From: JBBATK01 sp044224515
GTDB lineage: Bacteria > Bacteroidota > Ignavibacteria > Kapaibacteriales > NICIL-2
NCBI GenBank assembly: GCA_044224515.1
Contig: JBGAKH010000012.1
Location: 1-64,000 of the forward strand
Reading direction: 5' to 3'
Length of the DNA: 64,000 nt
Part shown: piece after piece, positions 18,893-27,851 of the stretch
Position numbering within the stretch: the stretch's first letter is position 1
Layout of the letters: each line of letters starts with the position of its first letter
Notes under the pieces: model-generated
Seen by the model: only the letters and a program-made list of their open reading frames with translations
Databases searched by the model: none
Told to the model about the DNA's origin: nothing
Translations under genes and position numbers: made by a program

Positions 18893-19906
18893 ATGACGCA
18901 CGAAAAACTTTTCGAAATAAAGAATCTCAAGACCTACTTCAACATTGAAGGCACCTGGGCTAAAGCGGTAGATGGAGTCAGTTTCGACATCTATAAAGGC
19001 GAAGTACTTGGTATCGTGGGCGAATCCGGCTCCGGAAAATCCGTTACAGCATTGTCGTTGATGAAGCTGATACCGGACCCTCCCGGACGCATTATGGATG
19101 GCTCCATCATGTACCAAGGTACCGACATCGTCAAGCTCACCTATGAGGAGATGTACAAGATCCGCGGCAAGCAGATTGCCATGATCTTTCAAGAACCCAT
19201 GACCTCGCTCAACCCTGTCTTCCGTATTGGAATGCAGATCGCCGAAGTGCTTATGGCGCACGAGGGCTTGGATGAAAAGGTTGCACACGAGCGGGCCGTT
19301 GAAATGCTGCGCTTGGTTGGTATTCCTGACCCGGAGAAACGCGTTCTCGATTACCCTCACCAGTTCAGCGGCGGCATGCGTCAACGGGTGATGATTGCCA
19401 TCGCTCTGGCCTGCAACCCGGCACTGTTGATTGCCGATGAGCCCACAACTGCATTGGATGTGACCATTCAAGCGCAGATTATCGACTTGATGTTAGAGCT
19501 GAAAGAGCGCAGAAAAGAAGCTGCCATTTTGCTCATCACACACGACTTGGCGGTCGTGGCCGAAACATGTCAGCGCGTTATCGTCATGTACGGAGGGAAG
19601 ATTCAAGAGATTGCTGAAGTCAGTGAGCTCTTTGCCAAGCCTCTTCACCCTTACACGCGCGGACTCATGGGTTCGATTCCACGTCCGGAAGATGAAACAG
19701 TTCGTCATGAACGCTTGCAAGCAATTCCGGGCAATGTACCAAGCATCATGAATCTGCCGGTGGGCTGTAAGTTCTGCACGCGTTGTGCGGAGAAAATCGA
19801 CTCATGCGATACCGTTGAGCCGCCATTGGTTGAAATCACGCCGGACCACTTCGTGCGCTGTCACTTAGTAAAGCCGACCATGGAAGGAGCTCGTAGCCAT
19901 GAATAA
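18893..19906 (+). CDS. ABC peptide importer, ATP-binding protein (OppD/DppD family)
   Basis: A 337-residue ATPase. It has Walker A GESGSGKS (about residues 43-50), Q-loop MIFQEPMTSLNPV, signature FSGGMRQR and Walker B LLIADEPTTALD, followed by the H-loop LITHDL. The C-terminal oligopeptide-transporter extension has cysteines (CKFCTRCAEKIDSC) that in OppD/DppD proteins bind an iron-sulfur cluster. It energises import together with the next ATPase. Its stop overlaps the next start by 8 bp, so the two are translationally coupled. Confidence 0.95.
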   Translation: MTHEKLFEIKNLKTYFNIEGTWAKAVDGVSFDIYKGEVLGIVGESGSGKSVTALSLMKLIPDPPGRIMDGSIMYQGTDIVKLTYEEMYKIRGKQIAMIFQEPMTSLNPVFRIGMQIAEVLMAHEGLDEKVAHERAVEMLRLVGIPDPEKRVLDYPHQFSGGMRQRVMIAIALACNPALLIADEPTTALDVTIQAQIIDLMLELKERRKEAAILLITHDLAVVAETCQRVIVMYGGKIQEIAEVSELFAKPLHPYTRGLMGSIPRPEDETVRHERLQAIPGNVPSIMNLPVGCKFCTRCAEKIDSCDTVEPPLVEITPDHFVRCHLVKPTMEGARSHE

Positions 19907-20975
19907 GAATGACACCATGAACAACACGCAGTCTGCAAACGCAACCGACATTCTCTTAGAAGTCAAAGATCTGAAAGTTTACTTCCCGGTATATAGCGGC
20001 GTGTTGCAACGCAAAACTGCCGATGTCAAAGCCGTTGATGGCGTATCCTTCACCATCAAGCGCGGTGAAACACTTGGCTTGGTTGGTGAGTCCGGTTGCG
20101 GAAAGACAACGGTTGGTCGCGCTATTATCAATGTCTTGCGTCACGTCTCTCCCGATGTTCAACTCTCCGGTGAAGTTAATCTCTACGATGAGAAGACCGG
20201 AGCGAAGACTAATCTTTTGAATCTGAGCACATCCGCCATGCGCCCCTACCGCAGCAAGATTCAAATGATTTTCCAAGATCCTTTCTCGTCGCTCAACGCT
20301 CGTATGAGTGTAAAGCAAATCGTTGCGGAACCACTGGAAATACATCGACCGGAGATGTCGGCCAAAGAAGTTGACGAACGCGTGAAGTGGCTGCTCGAAA
20401 AAGTAGGTCTGCAACCTGAGTATGCGGCCCGTTTTCCGCACGAGTTCTCGGGTGGTCAACGGCAACGTATTGGCATCGCACGTGCATTGGCAACGAACCC
20501 TGACCTCATTATTTGTGATGAACCTGTGTCGGCGCTCGACGTATCTGTTCAGGCGCAAGTGATCAACCTCATGGAAGATTTGCGCGAGGAGTTCAAGATG
20601 AGCTATCTGTTCATCGCTCACGATCTCTCGGTTGTCTATCACATCTCGCAACGCATTGCCGTGATGTACCTGGGCAACATGATGGAAATCGGCGCCAACG
20701 ACCAAGTGTATTTCGACCCAATGCACCCGTACAGCCGCGCATTGCTTTCGGCTGTTCCCGAACCAAATCCGGAGCGTAAAGGAAAGTCACGCATCATTCT
20801 TAAGGGAGACATTCCCACCCCGCTGAACAAACCCAGCGGCTGTCCCTTCCGCACTCGCTGCCCTATCGCTCAAGCACGTTGCGCAGAAGGTGTCCCCACA
20901 ACCATGACCATGCCTGACGGACGCGGTGTTGCCTGCCCCTTCACGGAAATGGCAGCCAAAGAGATGGCTCGTTGA
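19899..20975 (+). CDS. ABC peptide importer, ATP-binding protein (OppF/DppF family)
   Basis: A 358-residue ATPase. It has Walker A GESGCGKTT, Q-loop MIFQDPFSSLNARMS, signature FSGGQRQRIGIARAL and Walker B LIICDEPVSALD, then FIAHDLSV. The C-terminal part has the OppF-type cysteines (GCPFRTRCPIAQARC). The permeases resemble YejB/YejE, whose usual ATPase YejF is one fused protein with two ATPase domains, yet here the two ATPases are separate proteins. It starts inside the stop of the preceding gene. A second ATG lies six codons in. Confidence 0.95.
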   Translation: MNKNDTMNNTQSANATDILLEVKDLKVYFPVYSGVLQRKTADVKAVDGVSFTIKRGETLGLVGESGCGKTTVGRAIINVLRHVSPDVQLSGEVNLYDEKTGAKTNLLNLSTSAMRPYRSKIQMIFQDPFSSLNARMSVKQIVAEPLEIHRPEMSAKEVDERVKWLLEKVGLQPEYAARFPHEFSGGQRQRIGIARALATNPDLIICDEPVSALDVSVQAQVINLMEDLREEFKMSYLFIAHDLSVVYHISQRIAVMYLGNMMEIGANDQVYFDPMHPYSRALLSAVPEPNPERKGKSRIILKGDIPTPLNKPSGCPFRTRCPIAQARCAEGVPTTMTMPDGRGVACPFTEMAAKEMAR

Positions 20976-21036
20976 TCGTGCAGGATTTGAAATAGATACG
21001 AAGTGAAAAGTACATCGTTAAAGACACACCGGAATT

Positions 21037-21063
21037 AAAAGGCGCTTCGCATAGCGCCTTTTT
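21037..21063 (+). terminator. Terminator of the peptide ABC operon
   Basis: Stem GGCGCT/AGCGCC (21041-21058) with a 6-nt loop, flanked by AAAA on the left and TTTTT on the right. It lies 65 bp after the last ATPase stop codon. Confidence 0.85.
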
Positions 21064-21133
21064 CGTTTCGATAGAGCTTGGAGCATTTTGTAGAAGACCT
21101 CAAGCTATACGCATCATGGATAGAGCAGTGTTT

Positions 21134-21171
21134 TTTTGTCAAGCGCAGGCCTAGGCCTGCGCTTGACAAAA
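21134..21171. repeat. Perfect 38-bp palindrome
   Basis: Two 19-base arms (TTTTGTCAAGCGCAGGCCT and its exact reverse complement) meet with no spacer at 21152/21153. It lies between the ABC operon terminator and tRNA-Cys. The AAGCGCAGG core is shared with the hairpin at 44397-44421. Confidence 0.9.
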
Positions 21172-21306
21172 GAAATCCTGCAGAATTGTTTCCGACTCGC
21201 CTCCACTTTTGACCGGAGCTGACGATACAGAAGAAGACAACAAGAATTCAGCTTTGGTGCGCGCTTGTACGAGCTCCGCGCTTTTTAATGAAGCCAAGAA
21301 ACAGGG

Positions 21307-21335
21307 TTGTACAGTTCAAAATCTGCACCTATCTT
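21307..21335 (+). promoter_or_regulatory. Probable promoter of tRNA-Cys
   Basis: TTGTAC (21307-21312) and TATCTT (21330-21335) are separated by 17 bp. Each matches the sigma70 consensus at 4 of 6 positions. Transcription would begin near 21342, about 27 nt before the tRNA. Confidence 0.4.
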
Positions 21336-21368
21336 TGTGTTCTTGATTTTTGACGTCACAGAATATTT

Positions 21369-21439
21369 GGTCCCGTAGCAAAGTGGCTATGCAGAGCTCT
21401 GCAAAAGCTCCTACGGCGGTTCGAGTCCGTCCGGGACCT
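21369..21439 (+). tRNA. tRNA-Cys (anticodon GCA)
   Basis: A 71-nt cloverleaf. The acceptor arms are GGTCCCG and CGGGACC, with discriminator T. A short D arm GC/GC is followed by anticodon stem GAGCT/AGCTC with loop CTGCAAA (anticodon GCA), and by a T arm GGCGG-TTCGAGT-CCGTC with one G-T pair. The U73 discriminator base is the cysteine identity element. No CCA is encoded. Confidence 0.96.
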
Positions 21440-21450
21440 CTCTTCTTCAG

Positions 21451-21479
21451 CGCGATTCCTCACCGAATCGCGTTTTTTT
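21451..21479 (+). terminator. Terminator after tRNA-Cys
   Basis: Stem CGCGATTC/GAATCGCG (21451-21458 and 21465-21472), loop CTCACC, then seven T. It separates the tRNA from efp. Confidence 0.9.
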
Positions 21480-21519
21480 ATTAGTAGATAGTAGGTATCA
21501 TTATTTCCTTCGTGCACTC

Positions 21520-22083
21520 ATGGCAACGACTTCTGATCTCAAAAACGGCATTTTTATCAAGTTCAACAACGAACTCTGTCAAGTGCTGGAATCGGAACAC
21601 CGTACACCCGGTAACCTCCGCGCGTTTTATCAAGTAAAGCTCCGTGTTATTCGTTCCGGAAAGCTCTTGGAAAACCGCTTCCGCTCGGGCGAAACCATCG
21701 ACATCGTGCGCGTCGAAACACGACCATTCCAGTATCTCTACCGTGACGGCGAGTTTTTCGTATTCATGGAAAACGAGACCTACGAGCAAATCACCGTCGA
21801 CGCCAAAATTGTCGGAGATGCCTCAAAATTCATGAAGGAAAGCCAAGACGTCCAGATTTCCTTCGAAGAATCCACCCCACTATCCGTCGAATTGCCGGCG
21901 CACGTCCAACTGCGTATCACCTATACCGAACCCGGTTTTAAAGGCGACAGCGCCAACAACGTGTTGAAACCCGCCACTATCGAGACCGGAGCGCAAATCA
22001 GCGTTCCCACCTTCGTAAACGACGGCGAACTCATTCGCATCGACACCCGCACGGGTGAGTACATCGAGCGCGTTAAGGAGTAA
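21520..22083 (+). CDS. efp: Translation elongation factor P
   Basis: A 187-residue EF-P that relieves ribosome stalling at polyproline stretches. The three-domain layout is normal: the N-terminal KOW-like domain (SDLKNGIFIKF), the OB domain with YLYRDGEFFVFMENETYEQI, and the C-terminal signature LRITYTEPGFKGDSANNVLKPATIETG. The tip loop reads HRTPGNLRAF (residues 27-36), so the residue aligned with the modified Lys34 of E. coli is Asn32. Neither the beta-lysyl Lys nor a rhamnosylated Arg is at that site. It is followed by accB and accC, a commonly conserved neighbourhood. Confidence 0.97.
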   Translation: MATTSDLKNGIFIKFNNELCQVLESEHRTPGNLRAFYQVKLRVIRSGKLLENRFRSGETIDIVRVETRPFQYLYRDGEFFVFMENETYEQITVDAKIVGDASKFMKESQDVQISFEESTPLSVELPAHVQLRITYTEPGFKGDSANNVLKPATIETGAQISVPTFVNDGELIRIDTRTGEYIERVKE

Positions 22084-22262
22084 TTTTTCCCTTTCGGTCT
22101 TTTGCGAGTTTTGGCGAAAAAGTGACAGAAGTTGGGAGGATTTTGTCGAAAACGACCAAATTCTACTCAACTTTTCACGTTTTTTGCCCATTTTTTTTGT
22201 TTGCTATTCACTCGCCTTCGCGTAACTTGTGTAAGAATTCTGACACTTTAGGAGCCTGTTCA

Positions 22263-22751
<489 letters not shown>

Positions 22752-22801
22752 GTTCGGATCGCACCTCTGCACTGATTCTTGTTTCACCCACAGCACCACC
22801 G

Positions 22802-24148
22802 ATGAAAAAGATCCTGATCGCCAATCGTGGCGAAATTGCATTGCGAATTATACGCGCTTGTCGCGAAATGGGCATAAAGACCGTCGCTGTTTATTCAGAA
22901 GCGGATCGCTCTTCATTGCACGTTCGCTTTGCCGATGAGGCGGTTTGTATTGGCCCGGCTCAAGGACGTATGTCGTACCTGAAGATTCCGCACATCATTG
23001 CAGCCGCCCAAGTAACAAACGCCGATGCTATCCATCCTGGTTATGGTTTTTTGGCGGAGAACGACACCTTTGCGGAAATCTGCACGGATTGCGGAATTAC
23101 GTTCATTGGGCCGACCCCGGATCAGATTATCAAGATGGGCAATAAATCCATCGCCAAGGATACAATGATCGCGGCGGGTGTTCCTGTCGTTCCGGGCAGC
23201 AAAGGCATAGTGCCTTCACTCGAGGACGCCTACGAAGCTGCTGAGCAAGCGGGCTACCCTGTAATGCTCAAGGCAGTGGCCGGTGGTGGAGGTAAGGGAA
23301 TGCGCTACGTGGAAACCAAGGCCGATTTGGAAAAGGCTTTCATCACAGCACGCAACGAAGCCGAGGCGGCCTTCGGCAATGCCGATGTGTACATAGAAAA
23401 GTTTGTGGAGGAACCGCGACACGTTGAAATCCAAGTCTTCGGCGACTCCTTCGGCAACGTGGTGCACTTGAATGAGCGCGAATGCTCTATTCAACGACGT
23501 CACCAAAAGCTTATCGAAGAAGCTCCCTCCCCTATTGTTAGCCCCGAACTGCGCAAAGCAATGGGTGAAGCGGCAGTCAAGGGAGCCAAAGCCGTGAACT
23601 ATGCAGGTGCAGGAACTGTCGAATTCCTCGTCGACAAGCACCGCAATTTCTACTTCATGGAGATGAACACGCGTATTCAGGTTGAACATCCGGTAACGGA
23701 ACAATCACTCGATGTCGACCTCATCAAAGAGCAGATCCGTGTCGCAGCAGGCGAAAAGCTTAGCCTGAAAGAGCAAGCGCCAAAGTATCACTCCATCGAA
23801 TGTCGCATTAACGCAGAAGATCCGTTCCATGACTGGCGTCCGTCTCCGGGTATGATCACGTCCTTGCACTTCCCGGGTGGACACGGCGTTCGTATAGATT
23901 CCCACGTCTATCAGGGTTATACTATTCCGCCCTATTACGACTCTATGATTGCCAAACTCATCACTTTCGCAGACACTCGCAATGAAGCCATTGCCAAAAT
24001 GCGTCGTGCCTTGGATGAGTTGACCATCGAGGGAATTCATACAACCATTCCTTTCCATCGCGCTATGATGGACAACCCTGACTTCATCGCAGGAAACTTC
24101 GATACGAAGTACTTGGATACAAAGGGCTGGCGTCGCGATGAAGCCTAA
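22802..24148 (+). CDS. accC: Biotin carboxylase subunit of acetyl-CoA carboxylase
   Basis: A 448-residue enzyme that carboxylates BCCP-bound biotin with ATP and bicarbonate. The N-terminal biotin-carboxylase domain starts KKILIANRGEIALRIIRACREMG. The glycine-rich ATP-grasp loop (KAVAGGGGKGMRYVE) lies near residues 160-174. Catalytic-site segments NERECSIQRRHQKLIEEAPS and EMNTRIQVEHPVTEQ are intact, and the C-terminal domain contains SIECRINAEDP. The length is standard. It is in an apparent operon efp-accB-accC closed by a terminator. Confidence 0.98.
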   Translation: MKKILIANRGEIALRIIRACREMGIKTVAVYSEADRSSLHVRFADEAVCIGPAQGRMSYLKIPHIIAAAQVTNADAIHPGYGFLAENDTFAEICTDCGITFIGPTPDQIIKMGNKSIAKDTMIAAGVPVVPGSKGIVPSLEDAYEAAEQAGYPVMLKAVAGGGGKGMRYVETKADLEKAFITARNEAEAAFGNADVYIEKFVEEPRHVEIQVFGDSFGNVVHLNERECSIQRRHQKLIEEAPSPIVSPELRKAMGEAAVKGAKAVNYAGAGTVEFLVDKHRNFYFMEMNTRIQVEHPVTEQSLDVDLIKEQIRVAAGEKLSLKEQAPKYHSIECRINAEDPFHDWRPSPGMITSLHFPGGHGVRIDSHVYQGYTIPPYYDSMIAKLITFADTRNEAIAKMRRALDELTIEGIHTTIPFHRAMMDNPDFIAGNFDTKYLDTKGWRRDEA

Positions 24149-24238
24149 GTGGGCGTGTCCGTTGTCAACACGCGTGAAATAGATTCTGGTCGTGAGCTAA
24201 GAGCCAACGCATGTAGTACAAACGCACATTGATAAAGC

Positions 24239-24270
24239 AAAGGCACTCCGCATAGCGCGAGTGCCTTTTT
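24239..24270 (+). terminator. Terminator after accC
   Basis: Stem AAAGGCACTC/GAGTGCCTTT (24239-24248 and 24259-24268) with a 10-nt loop, running into TTTTT. Confidence 0.88.
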
Positions 24271-24322
24271 CGTTTGGACACTGAGAGGCTCAGCGTAACC
24301 TAAGCACTCCGTTCGCGTAGCT

Positions 24323-24366
24323 GAAGGTTAGACTAAGGTTAGACGAAGGTTAGACGAAGGTTAGAA
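24323..24366. repeat. Tandem array, four copies of an 11-bp unit
   Basis: GAAGGTTAGAC-type units at 24323-24333, 24334-24344 (first base T), 24345-24355 and 24356-24366 (last base A). The array is upstream of the DUF2127 gene. It has the same period and copy number as the array at 9204-9247 but an unrelated unit. Confidence 0.9.
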
Positions 24367-24447
24367 GATGGTGAGTAGGCGGCGAGCAGATGGCCAATTG
24401 ATTACACGCTAGTGGCGGGTTCATTCCATATCACTTCTTTTCTGAAT

Positions 24448-24927
24448 ATGAGCACGGTAGTCGACAACGAAGCTAAAACGCTACATCTTATCGCCGGATT
24501 GAAAGTCCTGAAGGGATGCGTCTTGCTGGCTATCGCAGCCTCCTTACTGATTCTTGAGAGTCGTCCGGAATGGCTGAGTGCACTCATCGAATGGGCTGAG
24601 GATGAATTGTTGTTGATGCATTCTCCAATCCTGATGTGGTTGTTGAATCGATTGGATGTCATGTTACAAGCACCGAACTTGAAACAGACCGGAATTCTCG
24701 CCTTGATCTACGCCATCGTACTCCTTGTTGAGGGCGTCGGCGTCTGGAAACAACAACGTTGGGCGGAGTGGCTCATGATCTGTGCAACTTCGTCTCTTAT
24801 ACCCCTTGAGCTAATGCACATGATCCACAAACCCAGTATGTTTAAGTGCATCGTGATTGTGGTTAATGCTGCCATCGTGTGGTACCTGTGGCGCACCCTG
24901 AAGCGACACCGCCCGACCTCACACTAA
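24448..24927 (+). CDS. DUF2127-type membrane protein
   Basis: A 159-residue integral membrane protein with about four hydrophobic segments. They include LHLIAGLKVLKGCVLLAIAASLLIL near the start, TGILALIYAIVLLVEGVGVW, WAEWLMICATSSLIPLELMHM, and the last helix CIVIVVNAAIVWYLW. The pairing of VEGVGVWKQQRWAEWL with SLIPLELM is the DUF2127 family signature. Function is unknown for the family. I prefer the ATG at 24448. A GTG at 24412 would add 12 residues with no support. It stands alone after the accC terminator. Confidence 0.8.
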   Translation: MSTVVDNEAKTLHLIAGLKVLKGCVLLAIAASLLILESRPEWLSALIEWAEDELLLMHSPILMWLLNRLDVMLQAPNLKQTGILALIYAIVLLVEGVGVWKQQRWAEWLMICATSSLIPLELMHMIHKPSMFKCIVIVVNAAIVWYLWRTLKRHRPTSH

Positions 24928-25058
24928 GTTCGCCGCCTGACAGCATCTCTCGCTCTCGGTGTCTCCGGCTGCGCAGGATACAATACCATCCAACGCATTG
25001 ATTCATCGCGGCCTGCTTCGTAGCTTGTGCTTGGTCTCCACACTTTCAGAATGCGGCA

Positions 25059-27851
25059 ATGCACAGCACCACACCATTTTGCAGCTCCGTCAAACACAGG
25101 ACCTTGATTGGCAATGCACTCAGCATAGATAGGACATCCCCATCAACGGAACAGAGTCTCATCGTGTTCTGTGTTGTCTTTGTTTGTGCCCTTCTCCCGC
25201 TGCAGGCGCATTTCATTCCGAAACGTGGCGGAAGCTCGGGTGCTTTCATCAAACAAGTACAACACTTCGAAACCTTCCGCCGGAGTCATAGCTTAGATAC
25301 CATTCGTGGTTGGAAGTACTACAAGCGCTGGGAGCATGAACAACTCCTCCACAGTGGCAGCTTTGGTATGCTTCCCGAACCTGAGGATTACCATCAAGCT
25401 TTGCTCGAGGCCGCTGATCGAAAAGAACGATCTCGATCGCTGTTTGATAATGATTCTTGGACCTGCATCGGACCCTTTAATCGTCCGACTCCCGATGATT
25501 CCACCATGCAAAACGGAATGGGACGTGTCAACTGCATCGCTTTCCATCCAACGGATTCATCTGTGTACTATGTTGGTGTGGCACAGGGAGGCGTATGGAA
25601 GACGACCGACGACGGAAAAAGCTGGCGGGCGCTGACCGATAACCTGCCGATCATTCGTATCTCTGATATTGCGGTAGACCCAATAAATCCATCGACGATC
25701 TACATAGCACTCGGCGATTACGAATACATACAGTTTGGGATGCTTCAGTATGGACGCAAACGAAACACCTACTTCGGCATTGGCATCTACAAAAGTATCG
25801 ATGGTGGAGAGCATTGGAAGGCCACAGGTCTCGGACGTAGCCTGTACCAGGGCGAAGCGTCACTGATGTGTCGCATTCTGATCCACCCCACTCAGACCAA
25901 CCGATTACTCGCTGCGGGAACTACCGGTTTCTTCACGAGCAACGATGGCGGTGACCATTGGGTTCAACGCGACAGCTCGCTGGCATGGGACCTTGTGGCT
26001 GATCCTTCCAATTCTGAAACAGTCTATGCTACCGCAGGCCACCTGCTGCTCTCAGGTCTCGGACGTGCCGGCATACTCAAGTCAAGCAATTTTGGTCAAA
26101 GCTGGCGACGTCTCAACAGTGGAATTCCGGAGCGCGACAGTGTTGAACGAATCAAGATCGCCATCTCGCCTTCGAATCCAACCGTGCTCTATGCTATCGC
26201 CACGAATGCCGGTTACGGTATGTACGCATTCTACCGTTCAACAGATGCAGGTGAACATTGGACCATGCGCTGTCGCACTCCAAACGTACTTGATGCCTAC
26301 ATGGGAGCAAATGAATACTCAGGTCAAGGCAGTTACGACCTCTGTATGATGGTCAACGCACAAAACCCGGATGAAGTCTACGTTGGCGGGATCAATGTTT
26401 GGGGAAGCTCGGATGGTGGACTTAGTTTTCGTCCCATCGCGTTTTGGACCGGTGATTACGGACGCAGCATTCATGCGGATCATCACTACATGAGCTATCG
26501 CAGCTTAACAAGCGACTACTACATCTGCAACGATGGTGGTGTCGTGCGTTCGAAAAAACTCATTAGCTCATCGTGGGATTCATTACAGGCAGGAAAAGCT
26601 TTCAAAACGTTGTGGACCGACGTCACAAAGAACATGAGCATCACCTCATTTTACCGAGTCATAAGCTCGCACATCAAGGACAATCGCTTGGCAGCCGGTG
26701 CGCAGGACAACGCTACAACCTACATTCATGCCGGCATGACCCAAGGAGTAATTGGCGGCGACGGCATGGACAGCTGGATTTGTCCCACCGATACACAAAG
26801 CTTCATCGGAAGTTGGCAGTACGGTGCATTCGCACGCACCTTGGACGGACGCACCTATGAAGGATTTCGTCTCAACTCCGAGTACGGTGATTGGACCGCG
26901 CCTATAGTCGGAGATTATAGTGGCAACGGACACGTCTACGCGGCCGCCGTCAACGTGTTTCGCAGCACTGATAAAGGCCTAAACTGGAAACAACTCTCAT
27001 CTTTTGCGGTCGATACGAATTCACACACCGGACAAGAAGCTTGCGCTCTGGCAGTATGTCACTCAGACACCCGAGTCATGATGGTTGCCCGACGACTGCA
27101 CATTGAGCGCAAACAAGCCGGCTCGGTGTACCGCAGCTCGGATGGAGGTGCGAGTTGGACTAATGTCAGCAAAGGTCTACCGGACTCGCTCTTTCTGACG
27201 TCACTTGAGGTAGCCGATGACAACCCGCTGATTGCTTGGGCAAGCTTTGCAGGTCTCGTCCAGGGTCTCAAAGTTTATCGTACGGAGGACGGTGGCGAGA
27301 GCTGGCAAAACATTTCCTATGATCTCCCAAATCTTCCGGTGAACTGCGTGCGCGTTATCCCGCAGTCACAGCACCACCTTCTCATGGTTGGAACCGATGT
27401 CGGCATTTTTGTCACCAATGATTCCTCCACTCGCTGGGCGAGTTACTCTACTTCGTTACCAAATGTCATCGTGAGTGATATCGACGTGAATCCGGCTACC
27501 GGACTGCTAACAGCTGCAACATTCGGACGTGGTATGTGGCAGACAGAGATGATATACGACATGCCACCCCTAGCCGGAATTGAAGAACAGGAACTCGCGA
27601 ACGGTCTGCAACTCTACCCTGTTCCGCTGACAGCCGGCTCCATGCTCCATTTCAAGTGGGATCCAGACTGCTCTGAAACCGTCTACGTCGAACTCAGCGA
27701 CTCCCGTGGTAAACTCCTCCATCGTATGCAGTCTCAACTCAATTCAGGCGGTGTAGATGCAGTGCTTGACATACCGCTTCGTCCCGGAAGTTACTTTCTT
27801 CGCTGTCGCTGTAGCCATTCCCAAGCGCTACAGAAGTTCGTTGTGCACTAG
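25059..27851 (+). CDS. Secreted BNR / sortilin-like beta-propeller protein with T9SS C-terminal domain
   Basis: A 930-residue exported protein made mainly of repeated Asp-box (BNR) blades, with turns such as VWKTTDDGKSWRAL, FFTSNDGGDHWVQR, FYRSTDAGEHWTM, VYRSSDGGASWTNV and VYRTEDGGESWQNI. This is the VPS10/xyloglucanase-type propeller architecture. A signal-like hydrophobic stretch (SLIVFCVVFVCALLPLQAHF) starts about 33 residues after the listed ATG, an unusually long n-region, so the true start may be further downstream. The last 80 residues (LYPVPLTAGSML...GSYFLRC...KFVVH) form a type IX sorting domain. The substrate is unknown. Glycan binding or an orphan propeller role is possible. Confidence 0.88.
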   Translation: MHSTTPFCSSVKHRTLIGNALSIDRTSPSTEQSLIVFCVVFVCALLPLQAHFIPKRGGSSGAFIKQVQHFETFRRSHSLDTIRGWKYYKRWEHEQLLHSGSFGMLPEPEDYHQALLEAADRKERSRSLFDNDSWTCIGPFNRPTPDDSTMQNGMGRVNCIAFHPTDSSVYYVGVAQGGVWKTTDDGKSWRALTDNLPIIRISDIAVDPINPSTIYIALGDYEYIQFGMLQYGRKRNTYFGIGIYKSIDGGEHWKATGLGRSLYQGEASLMCRILIHPTQTNRLLAAGTTGFFTSNDGGDHWVQRDSSLAWDLVADPSNSETVYATAGHLLLSGLGRAGILKSSNFGQSWRRLNSGIPERDSVERIKIAISPSNPTVLYAIATNAGYGMYAFYRSTDAGEHWTMRCRTPNVLDAYMGANEYSGQGSYDLCMMVNAQNPDEVYVGGINVWGSSDGGLSFRPIAFWTGDYGRSIHADHHYMSYRSLTSDYYICNDGGVVRSKKLISSSWDSLQAGKAFKTLWTDVTKNMSITSFYRVISSHIKDNRLAAGAQDNATTYIHAGMTQGVIGGDGMDSWICPTDTQSFIGSWQYGAFARTLDGRTYEGFRLNSEYGDWTAPIVGDYSGNGHVYAAAVNVFRSTDKGLNWKQLSSFAVDTNSHTGQEACALAVCHSDTRVMMVARRLHIERKQAGSVYRSSDGGASWTNVSKGLPDSLFLTSLEVADDNPLIAWASFAGLVQGLKVYRTEDGGESWQNISYDLPNLPVNCVRVIPQSQHHLLMVGTDVGIFVTNDSSTRWASYSTSLPNVIVSDIDVNPATGLLTAATFGRGMWQTEMIYDMPPLAGIEEQELANGLQLYPVPLTAGSMLHFKWDPDCSETVYVELSDSRGKLLHRMQSQLNSGGVDAVLDIPLRPGSYFLRCRCSHSQALQKFVVH

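Larger units (their letters stand above)
20976..21368. other. Intergenic region between ABC operon and tRNA-Cys
   Basis: About 390 bp with no gene. It holds the operon terminator (21037-21063), a perfect 38-bp palindrome (21134-21171) and a probable tRNA promoter (21307-21335), each listed separately. The remaining sequence shows no recognisable element. Confidence 0.6.

Noticed and set aside
18557..19471. 304-codon ORF on the minus strand
   Set aside because: Antisense to the permease and OppD genes, low complexity in His/Gly/Asn, no family features. The same applies to 19956-20726.
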